Assembly: GCF_014697425.1 (NCBI RefSeq)
Contig: NZ_JACJRU010000023.1
Coordinates: forward strand, 1 to 64,000
Reading direction: 5' to 3'
Length of the DNA: 64,000 nucleotides
DNA from: Nostoc sp. FACHB-110
GTDB lineage: Bacteria; Cyanobacteriota; Cyanobacteriia; Cyanobacteriales; Nostocaceae
The position numbers and the translations under genes are program-made. Each line of letters opens with the position of its first letter. Positions within the stretch are counted from its first letter, which is position 1. Shown piece by piece: positions 50,082 to 58,338 of the stretch. The notes under the pieces are model-generated. The model saw only the letters and a program-made list of their open reading frames with translations, was not told the DNA's origin and did not search any database.

Positions 50082-52004
50082 ATGGAAGCATCTCTTGAAA
50101 TCACCTTACAGATGGCGATTGCCGTTGTAGCAGGTATTAGCGCCCAAGTAATGGCGGCATATTTGCGCTTACCGAGCATCGTCTTGCTATTATTTTTAGG
50201 CATTCTCCTCGGTTCTGATGGTGTGGGTTTGTTGCACCCCCATACACTAGGCACAGGACTAGAAGTGATTGTGGCTTTAGCGACGGCTATCATTCTGTTT
50301 GAAGGTGGGCTGAATTTAGATTTACGCGAGTTAGGCAGAGTTTCTGTGAGTCTGCAATTACTCGTCACCCTAGGAACGTTAATCACCTTACTAGGGGGAA
50401 GTATGGCGGCGCATTGGTTGGGTGAATTTCCTTGGAATATCGCTTTTCTCTACGCTTCTATTGTGGTAGTGACAGGGCCAACCGTGGTTGGGCCTTTGCT
50501 CAAACAAATCAACGTAGATCGGCAAGTGGCGACGCTCTTAGAAGGGGAAGGGGTGTTAATTGACCCGGTGGGAGCTATTCTCGCCTTTGTGGTGCTGGAT
50601 ACGATTGTGAATAACGATGCCGATCCGGTAAATGCCATTGTTGGTTTGCTGATGCGTTTGGGAGTAGGTGCAGCGATTGGTGCAGTAGGCGGTTATTTGA
50701 TGAGTTGGGTATTTAAACGCGCCAATTTGCTGTCGTTTGAGTTAAAAAATTTGGTGGTTTTGGCGATACTTTGGGGCCTTTTTTCGTTGGCGCAGGCTAT
50801 TCGCACAGAATCGGGAGTAATGACTACCGTTGTAGCCGGAGCCGTATTCGCCAACTCTTCAGTTCCAGAACAACGTTTATTGCGTAGCTTTAAAGGTCAG
50901 TTAACAATTCTCAGTGTCTCTGTCCTGTTTATTTTACTGGCGGCTGATTTATCAATTGCTAGTGTGTTTGCTTTAGGTTGGGGGAGTGTATTAACTGTTT
51001 TGGTGCTGATGTTTGTGGTGCGCCCAATTAATATTTTGGCTTGCACTTGGAACAGTGACCTCAACTGGCGGCAGAAATTATTTTTAAGCTGGGTGGCTCC
51101 TAGGGGGATTGTTTCGGCTTCTGTAGCTTCATTATTCGCCATTTCCCTAACCCAGCGTGGGTTCAATGGTGGTGACGCGATTAAAGCATTGGTATTTCTC
51201 ACCATCATTATGACGGTAGTGTGCCAAGGGTTAACTGCTGGGGGAATTGCTCAGTTGTTGCAAATTACATCTAAGGATGCAACGGGTGTGGTGATTGTTG
51301 GCTGTAATCCCTTGAGTTTGTTAATTGCGCGCTTCTTTCAAGAACGGGGCGAAGTTGTGGTGATGATTGACACAGATGCAGCACGTTGTGAAAAAGCCGC
51401 AGAGCAAAATATTAGAGTTATCGCTAGTAGTGCGCTTGATACTGGAGTTTTGGAAGAAGCGGGACTAAGTTCTATGGGAACTTTTTTAGCGATGACAAGC
51501 AATGGTGAGGTCAATTTTGTTCTGGCGCAACGTGCTGCTGAAGAATTTAAGCCGCCGCGTGTGTTAGCTGTTTATCCCCGCGATCCCCAAGCGAGTAATT
51601 CAGGAAATCACAAGACGGTAAGTCAAGCTTTTGTGAATGACTTAACTATTAAAACTTGGAATGAGTATCTGAATGATGGACGGGTGAAGTTGGGAACAAC
51701 TACGTTAGATGAAGTAGATTTTGAGGCTCAACAAGAGCGCATCCAAGAAAAGATCCGGACTGGGGCATTGATACCGCTTTTGTTAGAACGGGAAGAACGC
51801 CTACAAGTGATGCCAGCAAATCAAGAATGGGAAGTAGGCGATCGCATTATATATTTACTGCACGATCCCAGACCAAATCTTTTAAAACGCTTATCTGGTG
51901 CTAGTCAATCCACCCCCTTGGTTGTGGAAAAACTGCCGGAGGTGGAAGAAATACCTGTACCGACTTTAGCTCAACTTTCTACCAGTGAAGTTTCAGGAAA
52001 TTGA
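50082..52004 (+). CDS. NhaP/CPA1-type cation:proton antiporter with TrkA-N domain
   Basis: 640 residues. Twelve or so membrane segments in the first 390 residues, including ILFEGGLNLDLRELGRVSVS and VVTGPTVVGPLLKQINVDRQ (the ion-site motif in helix 5/6 with Asp in EGEGVLIDPVGAILAFVVLD). The soluble part starts GVVIVGCNPLSLLIARFFQE, a Rossmann NAD(H)-binding TrkA-N domain with VVMIDTDAARCEKAAEQ, and ends in a TrkA-C-like region. Exchanges Na+ or K+ for protons across the inner or thylakoid membrane, probably gated by NAD(H). The last 34 bp overlap the convergent cytochrome gene. Confidence 0.9.
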   Translation: MEASLEITLQMAIAVVAGISAQVMAAYLRLPSIVLLLFLGILLGSDGVGLLHPHTLGTGLEVIVALATAIILFEGGLNLDLRELGRVSVSLQLLVTLGTLITLLGGSMAAHWLGEFPWNIAFLYASIVVVTGPTVVGPLLKQINVDRQVATLLEGEGVLIDPVGAILAFVVLDTIVNNDADPVNAIVGLLMRLGVGAAIGAVGGYLMSWVFKRANLLSFELKNLVVLAILWGLFSLAQAIRTESGVMTTVVAGAVFANSSVPEQRLLRSFKGQLTILSVSVLFILLAADLSIASVFALGWGSVLTVLVLMFVVRPINILACTWNSDLNWRQKLFLSWVAPRGIVSASVASLFAISLTQRGFNGGDAIKALVFLTIIMTVVCQGLTAGGIAQLLQITSKDATGVVIVGCNPLSLLIARFFQERGEVVVMIDTDAARCEKAAEQNIRVIASSALDTGVLEEAGLSSMGTFLAMTSNGEVNFVLAQRAAEEFKPPRVLAVYPRDPQASNSGNHKTVSQAFVNDLTIKTWNEYLNDGRVKLGTTTLDEVDFEAQQERIQEKIRTGALIPLLLEREERLQVMPANQEWEVGDRIIYLLHDPRPNLLKRLSGASQSTPLVVEKLPEVEEIPVPTLAQLSTSEVSGN

Positions 52005-52594
52005 TCTGTATACATTTCTTGTTCTTGCCAAAGTAAGGCGAGTAAATGAGTAACAGCCAAAATTAAAGTCGCACCAGCAATCAAATAACTGTGGAGTGCA
52101 TAAAGATGCTCTACTGTCAAGCTGCTAATTGCTCCGCCACCTGTGAGGATGTTTCGCAACTGCCCACCAATGAAGGGAATGACTTCAATGGTTCCTAATT
52201 CAATGCTGAAACGCCAGTAGCCTTCTTGTGTCCAGTCGAGCAGCATGGCTGTCCAATCTAGAGCAATCGCGCTGAGGGTGAGAAAAATACCACTAATCCA
52301 AGCAACGAGCCAACTTTTACTAAATTGTCGCCCTAAAAACATCACGACAATCTGTACCAGGGCGATCGCAATTACCAAATTACCAGAAATCTCATGGGTT
52401 CGGTAAAACAACCAACCATAAGGCACTTCAGTATTAATCATTTTTAAGGAATTGTAAGCACCACCCGCTGTTGGCTCGTAGTAAAAAGACAGCAAAATGC
52501 CAGTGGTGGTATAAATCAAGCACAGGGTCAGAATTACGACTGATAATATCGTTGCGAGTCGCCGCACAATTCTATCAAACTGGGTGGTTTGCAT
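51971..52594 (-). CDS. Cytochrome b-like membrane protein (cytochrome b N-terminal family)
   Basis: 207 residues with a strong GGAGGGG ribosome site before the ATG. Four to five membrane helices with the cytochrome b layout: helix B carries RTHEISGNLVIAIALVQIVV and helix D LYALHSYLIAGATLILAVTH, giving the His residues for two hemes. The YYEPTAGGAYNSLKMI segment equals the FYYRPTVTEAFASVQYI region of cytochrome b6. It is much diverged from PetB and has no subunit IV neighbour, so it may serve a different quinone-cytochrome path. Overlaps the antiporter gene tail to tail. Confidence 0.85.
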   Translation of the reverse strand: MQTTQFDRIVRRLATILSVVILTLCLIYTTTGILLSFYYEPTAGGAYNSLKMINTEVPYGWLFYRTHEISGNLVIAIALVQIVVMFLGRQFSKSWLVAWISGIFLTLSAIALDWTAMLLDWTQEGYWRFSIELGTIEVIPFIGGQLRNILTGGGAISSLTVEHLYALHSYLIAGATLILAVTHLLALLWQEQEMYTDQFPETSLVES

Positions 52595-52693
52595 ACTTCA
52601 CCCCTCCTGTTCTTTATTAAATATGTATTTTTATTACATTTTACCTAAATAAATATAAATATTTTTTACTTTTATCAAATAAATATAAGATTT

Positions 52694-53389
52694 TTAAATT
52701 AGATACTTGAGCCACATATTTAGCGGTTCTGGGGAGCCGTACCAAATTCCGGGGCTTCGGGGCGAGTGTCTTACGCCTTCGATAATTAAATTCTCTGCGC
52801 CTGCCAGATGAGCAGCGACAATTGGAGTAATGCCATCACCCCAGGTGTTACCTTGTCCGCAGGTTAACTGATAACTGCTGTATGCAAACCAACTTCCTAG
52901 TCGTCGTTCTCCCAAGATAGTTTTGCCAGCGATACAGACGTAACGGACATTTTGATAAAATGCGCCGGGATAATTATGAGTCACAAAGTCAAGATTCCAA
53001 CGTGTCCAACGTTCTTGGCTGATGTGGGGTGTGCCTAGCGTAGTTAAAGTAGCAACGAATGGGTGAGCATTCCAAATTGATGGATTCACTTCACCTCGGG
53101 CAGTATAGGGCTTTTCTCCTAAATAAATCCGGGAAATCCAACCGCCAGCTGAATGTCCAATTAGATTGATTTGGTTTGCTTGATGCTCTTGCAAGATATT
53201 TTTAACGGTGTTGTCTAGCAATCGCAAAATTGGGGTAACGGATCTGCCACCAACAGTAGGCAACCAGTCACGCCGTCGTAATGGTACTGTGACTGTGGGA
53301 TACCCTAATTGTGTCAGGGATTTTTCTAGGGGAAGGTAGGCGATCGCATTTTCTAAATAGCCAGGCACAATAACTGTAGGTAACGGCAT
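52694..53389 (-). CDS. Lipase-like alpha/beta hydrolase
   Basis: 231 residues. PTVIVPGYLENAIAYLPLEK opens the fold, INLIGHSAGGWISRIYLGEK has the GHSAGG nucleophile elbow, TLGTPHISQERW follows as in triacylglycerol lipases/PGAP1-like enzymes, and the acid/His pair is in WGDGITPIVAAHL and IEGVRHSPRSPG. A full catalytic triad is present. No signal peptide. Substrate likely a lipid or ester; unknown. Confidence 0.85.
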   Translation of the reverse strand: MPLPTVIVPGYLENAIAYLPLEKSLTQLGYPTVTVPLRRRDWLPTVGGRSVTPILRLLDNTVKNILQEHQANQINLIGHSAGGWISRIYLGEKPYTARGEVNPSIWNAHPFVATLTTLGTPHISQERWTRWNLDFVTHNYPGAFYQNVRYVCIAGKTILGERRLGSWFAYSSYQLTCGQGNTWGDGITPIVAAHLAGAENLIIEGVRHSPRSPGIWYGSPEPLNMWLKYLI

Positions 53390-53944
53390 TTGGTAGTGAG
53401 TTTGAGAAGTTTTTTGGTATGAGATGTTGCCAGCAAAACTGCAAAAATTATAGGGGGCTAATTTGGCAAAATATCAGCAACAAACAGCAAATTTAGTCAC
53501 AGTTTGCGACACACTGATGTGGTAGGATGTCAACTGTATGTACTTTACCCGCAAGCCAACTAGGCATCGACAAAATCTCAAAGATTGCGCTAAAAGCAGT
53601 TAAACTAATACATTATTAGTCTGCCAAGAAAAGATAACTATATCTTTTGACCGATGCAATCAACCTTGCTGATTAATACTGTTAGTTTCAGTTCGATTGG
53701 CAGCAATAACCAAAAAAATAGTATTTAACCAATTAAAAGCTACACTTAAGCATAGCCAGAACGTGCAACCTAAAAAACGAAGTTACGTCATTAATTAGAG
53801 ATTGAACAAGGACAGAAAAATATTACTTGTAATTTTGATTACTAGTTGAGGAAGTTATTATTTTTCAATGGATGCATCTTGTGGTGTCGAGATAAAATTT
53901 ACTTCTTAATTAACAGCAACTGAGCAGAGTGAACGATAACAGCT
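53390..53944. other. Divergent intergenic region
   Basis: 555 bp, AT-rich, between the lipase-like gene (minus) and the TonB-like gene (plus). No RNA gene, repeat or ORF that I can support; contains promoters of both. Confidence 0.4.
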
Positions 53945-55366
53945 ATGTCTTACGTCTCCCTACTAAAAAATATACCAGAAATTTTAAGCCAGCCGACTGG
54001 AATAGCCGCTATAGCCTCCGTTGGTATTCACGGTGCGATCGCGTTGATTGTTCCTTTAATGCCAGTAGATAATAGTCAATCTAAAGCAGCATCAAAATCG
54101 GTAGGTGTGATGGAAATCAGCCAAGCCGATCAAAATCGCTTACCACAAACTCCAGGCTCGCCGCAAGTAGGCATACAACAACTGCCACCATTACCAGGAC
54201 AACAACAATTAGCCTTACAACCACAAATACCATCAACTGATTTTAACTCTCAAAGTACTTTTGTACCGCCGCCACCATCTAGCTATACGCAACCACCACT
54301 CTCACCCTTACCTATAAATCCTAATAACTATCGCACTTACTCTTTACCTTCGAGACAATCGTTTCAACTTCCCAAACAAGATTTTCGCTTTGACAATTCT
54401 GGTTTTAGAGCTAATAATCCCAAATTTACTTCACCAGTACCCAGTTTTGATAGCCAGCAAATAGCACAAGCACCGCAACCGCTACCGGTAGAAAGATTAC
54501 CAAAACTTTCTTCAGAGCAAGTACCTACCGATTTGGCAAATACTCCTATTCCTGCTTCTAGCCCAAATATGACAACTGCCAACAATATTACGCCACAGCC
54601 TACGCAGGTTGATGATATGTTGGGCAATCAAAATCAAAATTTAGCAGCCAATATTAATTCAACTTCTGAGACTAGGAATAATCCCACAACTACTACTGGT
54701 AGTGTTGCTAATGTCCAATCACAACCAGCAGAAACAACCACATTACCCAAAAACGCACCGAGTCCAACACAGATTTCTCAGCTTACATCTTACGAAGAAC
54801 TGAGAAAAGCACTCCAGCAGCAATACCCTAATTCCGAAGAAAAAGCTGTGATTCGGGACACTGTTGGTGTGAGTAAAGCAGGCGTAGAAGGAACAGTTTT
54901 AGGTTTTTTAGTTGTTGACCCAGATGGTAAAGTATTGGATATCAAATTCCAAGACAAATTGCTGTCGCCGGCACTGCAATTAAAAGCCAGACAATATTTT
55001 AATGCTAAATCTTTGAAAGGCAATAAGCAAATTAGCCGCTATCCATTTAATTTGCGTTTTCAAGATAGTAGTAAAACTGCTGGTGTAACTCCCCCCATTA
55101 ATACATCGCCCTCTGAAAAATTGTCTAATCCCATCAATAATAATCAGTCAACACCTGCAGTATCACCTCCTGCGAAACTAATACCACTGTTGAAACCAAC
55201 ATCTAGTGAAATTCAGCCAATACCAACACCTGAAACAACTAGCAAACCTTTATCTACAAGGATTAATAGAAATCAACTGTCATCCTCTCAAGAAGCTAAT
55301 CCAAAGCTAATTCAAACATTGCGTGAGTTTAGGGAAAAAAGAGAAAATTCTAGTTCAGCCCAGTAA
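53945..55366 (+). CDS. TonB-like proline-rich envelope protein
   Basis: 473 residues. One N-terminal membrane helix (GIAAIASVGIHGAIALIVPLM), then about 250 residues rich in Pro, Gln, Asn and Ser (QLPPLPGQQQLALQPQIPST), then an ordered domain at about 280-378 (YEELRKALQQQYPNSEEKAV, VEGTVLGFLVVDPDGKVLDI, LQLKARQYFNAKSLKGNKQI). The anchor, spacer and small alpha/beta end are the TonB layout, and the VVDPDGKVLDIKF strand is TonB-like. A second Pro/Ser-rich tail ends it, unlike TonB. No exbB/exbD nearby. Confidence 0.65.
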   Translation: MSYVSLLKNIPEILSQPTGIAAIASVGIHGAIALIVPLMPVDNSQSKAASKSVGVMEISQADQNRLPQTPGSPQVGIQQLPPLPGQQQLALQPQIPSTDFNSQSTFVPPPPSSYTQPPLSPLPINPNNYRTYSLPSRQSFQLPKQDFRFDNSGFRANNPKFTSPVPSFDSQQIAQAPQPLPVERLPKLSSEQVPTDLANTPIPASSPNMTTANNITPQPTQVDDMLGNQNQNLAANINSTSETRNNPTTTTGSVANVQSQPAETTTLPKNAPSPTQISQLTSYEELRKALQQQYPNSEEKAVIRDTVGVSKAGVEGTVLGFLVVDPDGKVLDIKFQDKLLSPALQLKARQYFNAKSLKGNKQISRYPFNLRFQDSSKTAGVTPPINTSPSEKLSNPINNNQSTPAVSPPAKLIPLLKPTSSEIQPIPTPETTSKPLSTRINRNQLSSSQEANPKLIQTLREFREKRENSSSAQ

Positions 55367-55381
55367 ATCTTAGTTGATAAG

Positions 55382-55401
55382 CTCCGTTCTGAAGAACGGA
55401 G
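55382..55401. terminator. Bidirectional hairpin between convergent genes
   Basis: CTCCGTTC pairs with GAACGGAG around TGAA, between the stops at 55366 and 55402, with T residues on the plus side. Confidence 0.75.
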
Positions 55402-56517
55402 TTAGATATTTTTACTTTGATAATCTTCTGGGTTTTCTGTCTTAATTGAAGATTGAGATTGTTGAATTGGAATTTGAATAATAAATTTTGCGCCTTTATC
55501 TGGTGTTGAATAGCATTCTAGTTTTCCTCCATGCAATTCAACAATAATTTTATAACTAATAGATAAACCTAAACCTGTACCTTTGCCAATATCTTTGGTG
55601 GTAAAGAAGGGATCGAATAATTTTGCTTGTACTGGCTCGGCAATTCCTAAACCATTATCAGCAATGCTAATTTCTATCCAATGAGAATTAATGACTTTTG
55701 TAGCGATGGCAATTTGGGGAGTAAATAACTCTTTAATACATTTTTTGTGAATAACTGCCTCATCTAAAGCGTCAATGGCATTTGCTAATATGTTCATAAA
55801 TACTTGATTCAGTTGCCCTGCGTAACATTCAATTAAGGGTAAATTTCCATAATTACGGATGATTTGAATACCCTGAGCGTTACTGGCGGATGGCTTCAGA
55901 CGGTTATTTAAAATTACTAAAGTGCTATCAATACCATGATGAATATCAACAGTTTTAAACTCGGCTTCATCAAGGCGAGAAAATGTTCGTAGTGATTTAA
56001 CAATTTCACAGATACGTTCTGCCCCACACATCATAGATTGAAATAGCTTTTTTGAATCTTCTTGGATAAATTCCAGATCCATTTCTGTGATTTTTTTTTG
56101 GATAGCACTGACTGGTTGAGGATAATACTGTTGATAAATTGCTACTAAGTCGAGTACATCTTGAAAATAATTGTGGGCATAACTCAAGTTACCGTAAATA
56201 AAACTCACAGGATTATTAATTTCGTGAGCAATTCCCGCAACTAAAACTCCGAGAGCAGACATTTTTTCAGATTCTACAAGTTTGATTTGTAAAGTTTTGA
56301 GATTCCCCAAAATAGTTTCTAGTTCTTTACCGCGATTTTCTAAAGCTATTTGTGATGCTTCCAATTCTCGAATGACATTTTTGAGAACTGCTTCTCTGAC
56401 TTCACTAGCATTCTCTAATTGTCGGCGATCTGCCTCAGAACGATCTAATTTTTTTTGCAAAACCCGAACGGTTTTTTCTAATTCTTTGAGTCTGCCCTCG
56501 TAGTCTATATCTTGCAT
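55402..56517 (-). CDS. Sensor histidine kinase (soluble)
   Basis: 371 residues. N-terminal coiled coil (LEKTVRVLQKKLDRSEADRR), H box ALGVLVAGIAHEINNPVSFI with the phospho-accepting His present, then HATPase_c with N box NILANAIDALDEA, G1 IADNGLGIAEPVQAK, F box FDPFFTTKDIGKG and G2 GTGLGLSISYKII. No membrane segment, so input must come from a partner. The FIST-domain gene lies 6 bp upstream in the same operon and is the likely sensor. Confidence 0.9.
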   Translation of the reverse strand: MQDIDYEGRLKELEKTVRVLQKKLDRSEADRRQLENASEVREAVLKNVIRELEASQIALENRGKELETILGNLKTLQIKLVESEKMSALGVLVAGIAHEINNPVSFIYGNLSYAHNYFQDVLDLVAIYQQYYPQPVSAIQKKITEMDLEFIQEDSKKLFQSMMCGAERICEIVKSLRTFSRLDEAEFKTVDIHHGIDSTLVILNNRLKPSASNAQGIQIIRNYGNLPLIECYAGQLNQVFMNILANAIDALDEAVIHKKCIKELFTPQIAIATKVINSHWIEISIADNGLGIAEPVQAKLFDPFFTTKDIGKGTGLGLSISYKIIVELHGGKLECYSTPDKGAKFIIQIPIQQSQSSIKTENPEDYQSKNI

Positions 56518-56523
56518 AGCCCT

Positions 56524-57708
56524 TTATTTTGTGCCTATGAGCAAAGTCACAAATGTTTCTTGGTGATAATAAGTTGAACCTTGGGGTTGGATAGGAGAAA
56601 ATTCGCCGTAGGTATAAAATCCACAAATCGGAATTTCTTGAGGAATTTTTGTTTTCAGTTCTTGTTGAATAATTTGATATTCTTCTTTGGCTCTTGTGCC
56701 TAACAGCCAACGCCGACAACAACAAGAAAACAGCAAAATAGCTTCTGGTTCTTTACCGGGATAGTTTGCTAAGGCTGTCTGAAGTGAAGTTTTAACAGCA
56801 TCAAGCACTTCATCACGGTTAAAATCTGTCATCTGAATTGTGGTTTGTTCCGGCACACTTCCCAGAAAATTAATGCTGCCATTGGACGCGCAAGTATTAG
56901 GAACTCGCATATAATAACGATCGCTATCTCCTTCGTAGACTGCTAGAGGATTTTCTGCGGTTGGTTGGCGATCGCCTAAATATCGCTGATAAAATTGTAG
57001 GGCTGAGACTCCATCAATTTCTTCCACCACAGTTCCGTGGGATTTCGTAACAATACTCTTGCGTCCGATAGGTGTCCAACCACAACCAGTCCCATAAGAA
57101 AACAAAATATCGCCCGAAAAAATTAAAATTGGCAACGCATCTGTAAAAACTTCGTTACCGAAAAATTGATAAGCAGTTTGAAACCTAAATTGATCTCCCG
57201 CCGCGCCTCCTAAAATTGGTATCTGCGAACCTAAAGCCGATTTCAAGCCTACCAAAACTAACTCACCATTAGTTGTCGAACCATCTGCTAAATAACTAGC
57301 AGGTAAGGTGACACATAATTTTGCTGGGGTTTTGCACTTGTTTGTAGCTTGTTGTACTGCTTGCTGCGCTGCGGCTAAGGGATTTTCTTGGACTCCGTAT
57401 CCTACCCCTGCATAAATATCTACATTGTCAGAGCAGAAAAGCATTAGTGTTAAAGAATCTTGCTGAAACTCTAATATTGAAGACATTTCACCATCTGTAG
57501 TGCAACCAATTAAGTCAATTTCGGGAAATGCTTGCTGAATTTCTTTGAGCATCAGAGCATGATCAAAATCAATCGCTGCAAATACGATACCAGCTTTTGG
57601 TTTTGCTTCTGGAATATTACTTAGCTCACTAACGCATCTATCTAAAACTTCTTCAATAGCTCCTTGAGTATCAGGATCATCACTATGACCAAGAATGACC
57701 TTTAGCAT
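56524..57708 (-). CDS. FIST-domain sensory protein
   Basis: 394 residues, matching FIST_N followed by FIST_C. FIST_N: AIDFDHALMLKEIQQAFPEI, DLIGCTTDGEMSSILEFQQD. FIST_C: YLGDRQPTAENPLAVYEGDS and AILLFSCCCRRWLLGTRAKE, ending ICGFYTYGEFSPIQPQGSTY. FIST proteins are thought to bind small ligands such as amino acids for signal transduction. A cysteine triplet (SCCC) lies at the place where the family often has a single Cys. Its operon partner is the soluble kinase downstream. Confidence 0.88.
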   Translation of the reverse strand: MLKVILGHSDDPDTQGAIEEVLDRCVSELSNIPEAKPKAGIVFAAIDFDHALMLKEIQQAFPEIDLIGCTTDGEMSSILEFQQDSLTLMLFCSDNVDIYAGVGYGVQENPLAAAQQAVQQATNKCKTPAKLCVTLPASYLADGSTTNGELVLVGLKSALGSQIPILGGAAGDQFRFQTAYQFFGNEVFTDALPILIFSGDILFSYGTGCGWTPIGRKSIVTKSHGTVVEEIDGVSALQFYQRYLGDRQPTAENPLAVYEGDSDRYYMRVPNTCASNGSINFLGSVPEQTTIQMTDFNRDEVLDAVKTSLQTALANYPGKEPEAILLFSCCCRRWLLGTRAKEEYQIIQQELKTKIPQEIPICGFYTYGEFSPIQPQGSTYYHQETFVTLLIGTK

Positions 57709-58338
57709 TTTATCCTCTCGATTAATTCAAATTTATTTAGTTCACTCTTAAGGTGAAGCCATCAATTAGGCTGCTATCAAAATATTTATTTGGCAGTATT
57801 ATCTGTGCAACACTCGGATCATTTAACATACCTTTTAGCCAGCTTAAACCTACAATTACCACTAAGCTCAGGTTTCCCAGAAACAAGTAGAGAATAACAC
57901 TGCTGATGCAAATTTTTAATTTATCAGTAACAGTTAAAATTAATTGTAAAATAGTAATATAGCCATCCTATTTGATTTATAAATTCCTCAAGAAGTTAGG
58001 GAATAGGGTGTAGAGAATAGGAAGTGAATTGGTTCACGTTTCATTGCAGACTGCTATCGTAAGTATGTAATATAGCGTAATTACTCACAAAGTTAATATT
58101 TAGTATTGACAAAGTTTTTGCTATTTAAATAGCATTTTGAGGTAAGCTAATTTGTACTTAAAGTGTGTTGATAGATGAGCGATCGCTATTACAAATGTTA
58201 GTAAATAATGATACTGTACTTACGTATATTTACAATAAAAGCCTCCCTGGAATACTCAGGAGGCTTTTATACTTTTATTTGACTTAGGTAGCAAGGGTGG
58301 GAGGTTTTGGATACATACACTCCTCAACCCAGTCTTGA
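57709..58338. other. Intergenic with one terminator
   Basis: 630 bp between two minus-strand genes; AT-rich, with a terminator for the peptidase gene at 58237-58268. A GCGATCGC lies near 58180. No ORF or RNA gene seen. Confidence 0.45.
58237..58268 (-). terminator. Intrinsic terminator of the M3 peptidase gene
   Basis: AAAAGCCTCC pairs with GGAGGCTTTT around CTGGAATACTCA, 70 bp past the minus-strand stop at 58339. Confidence 0.8.
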
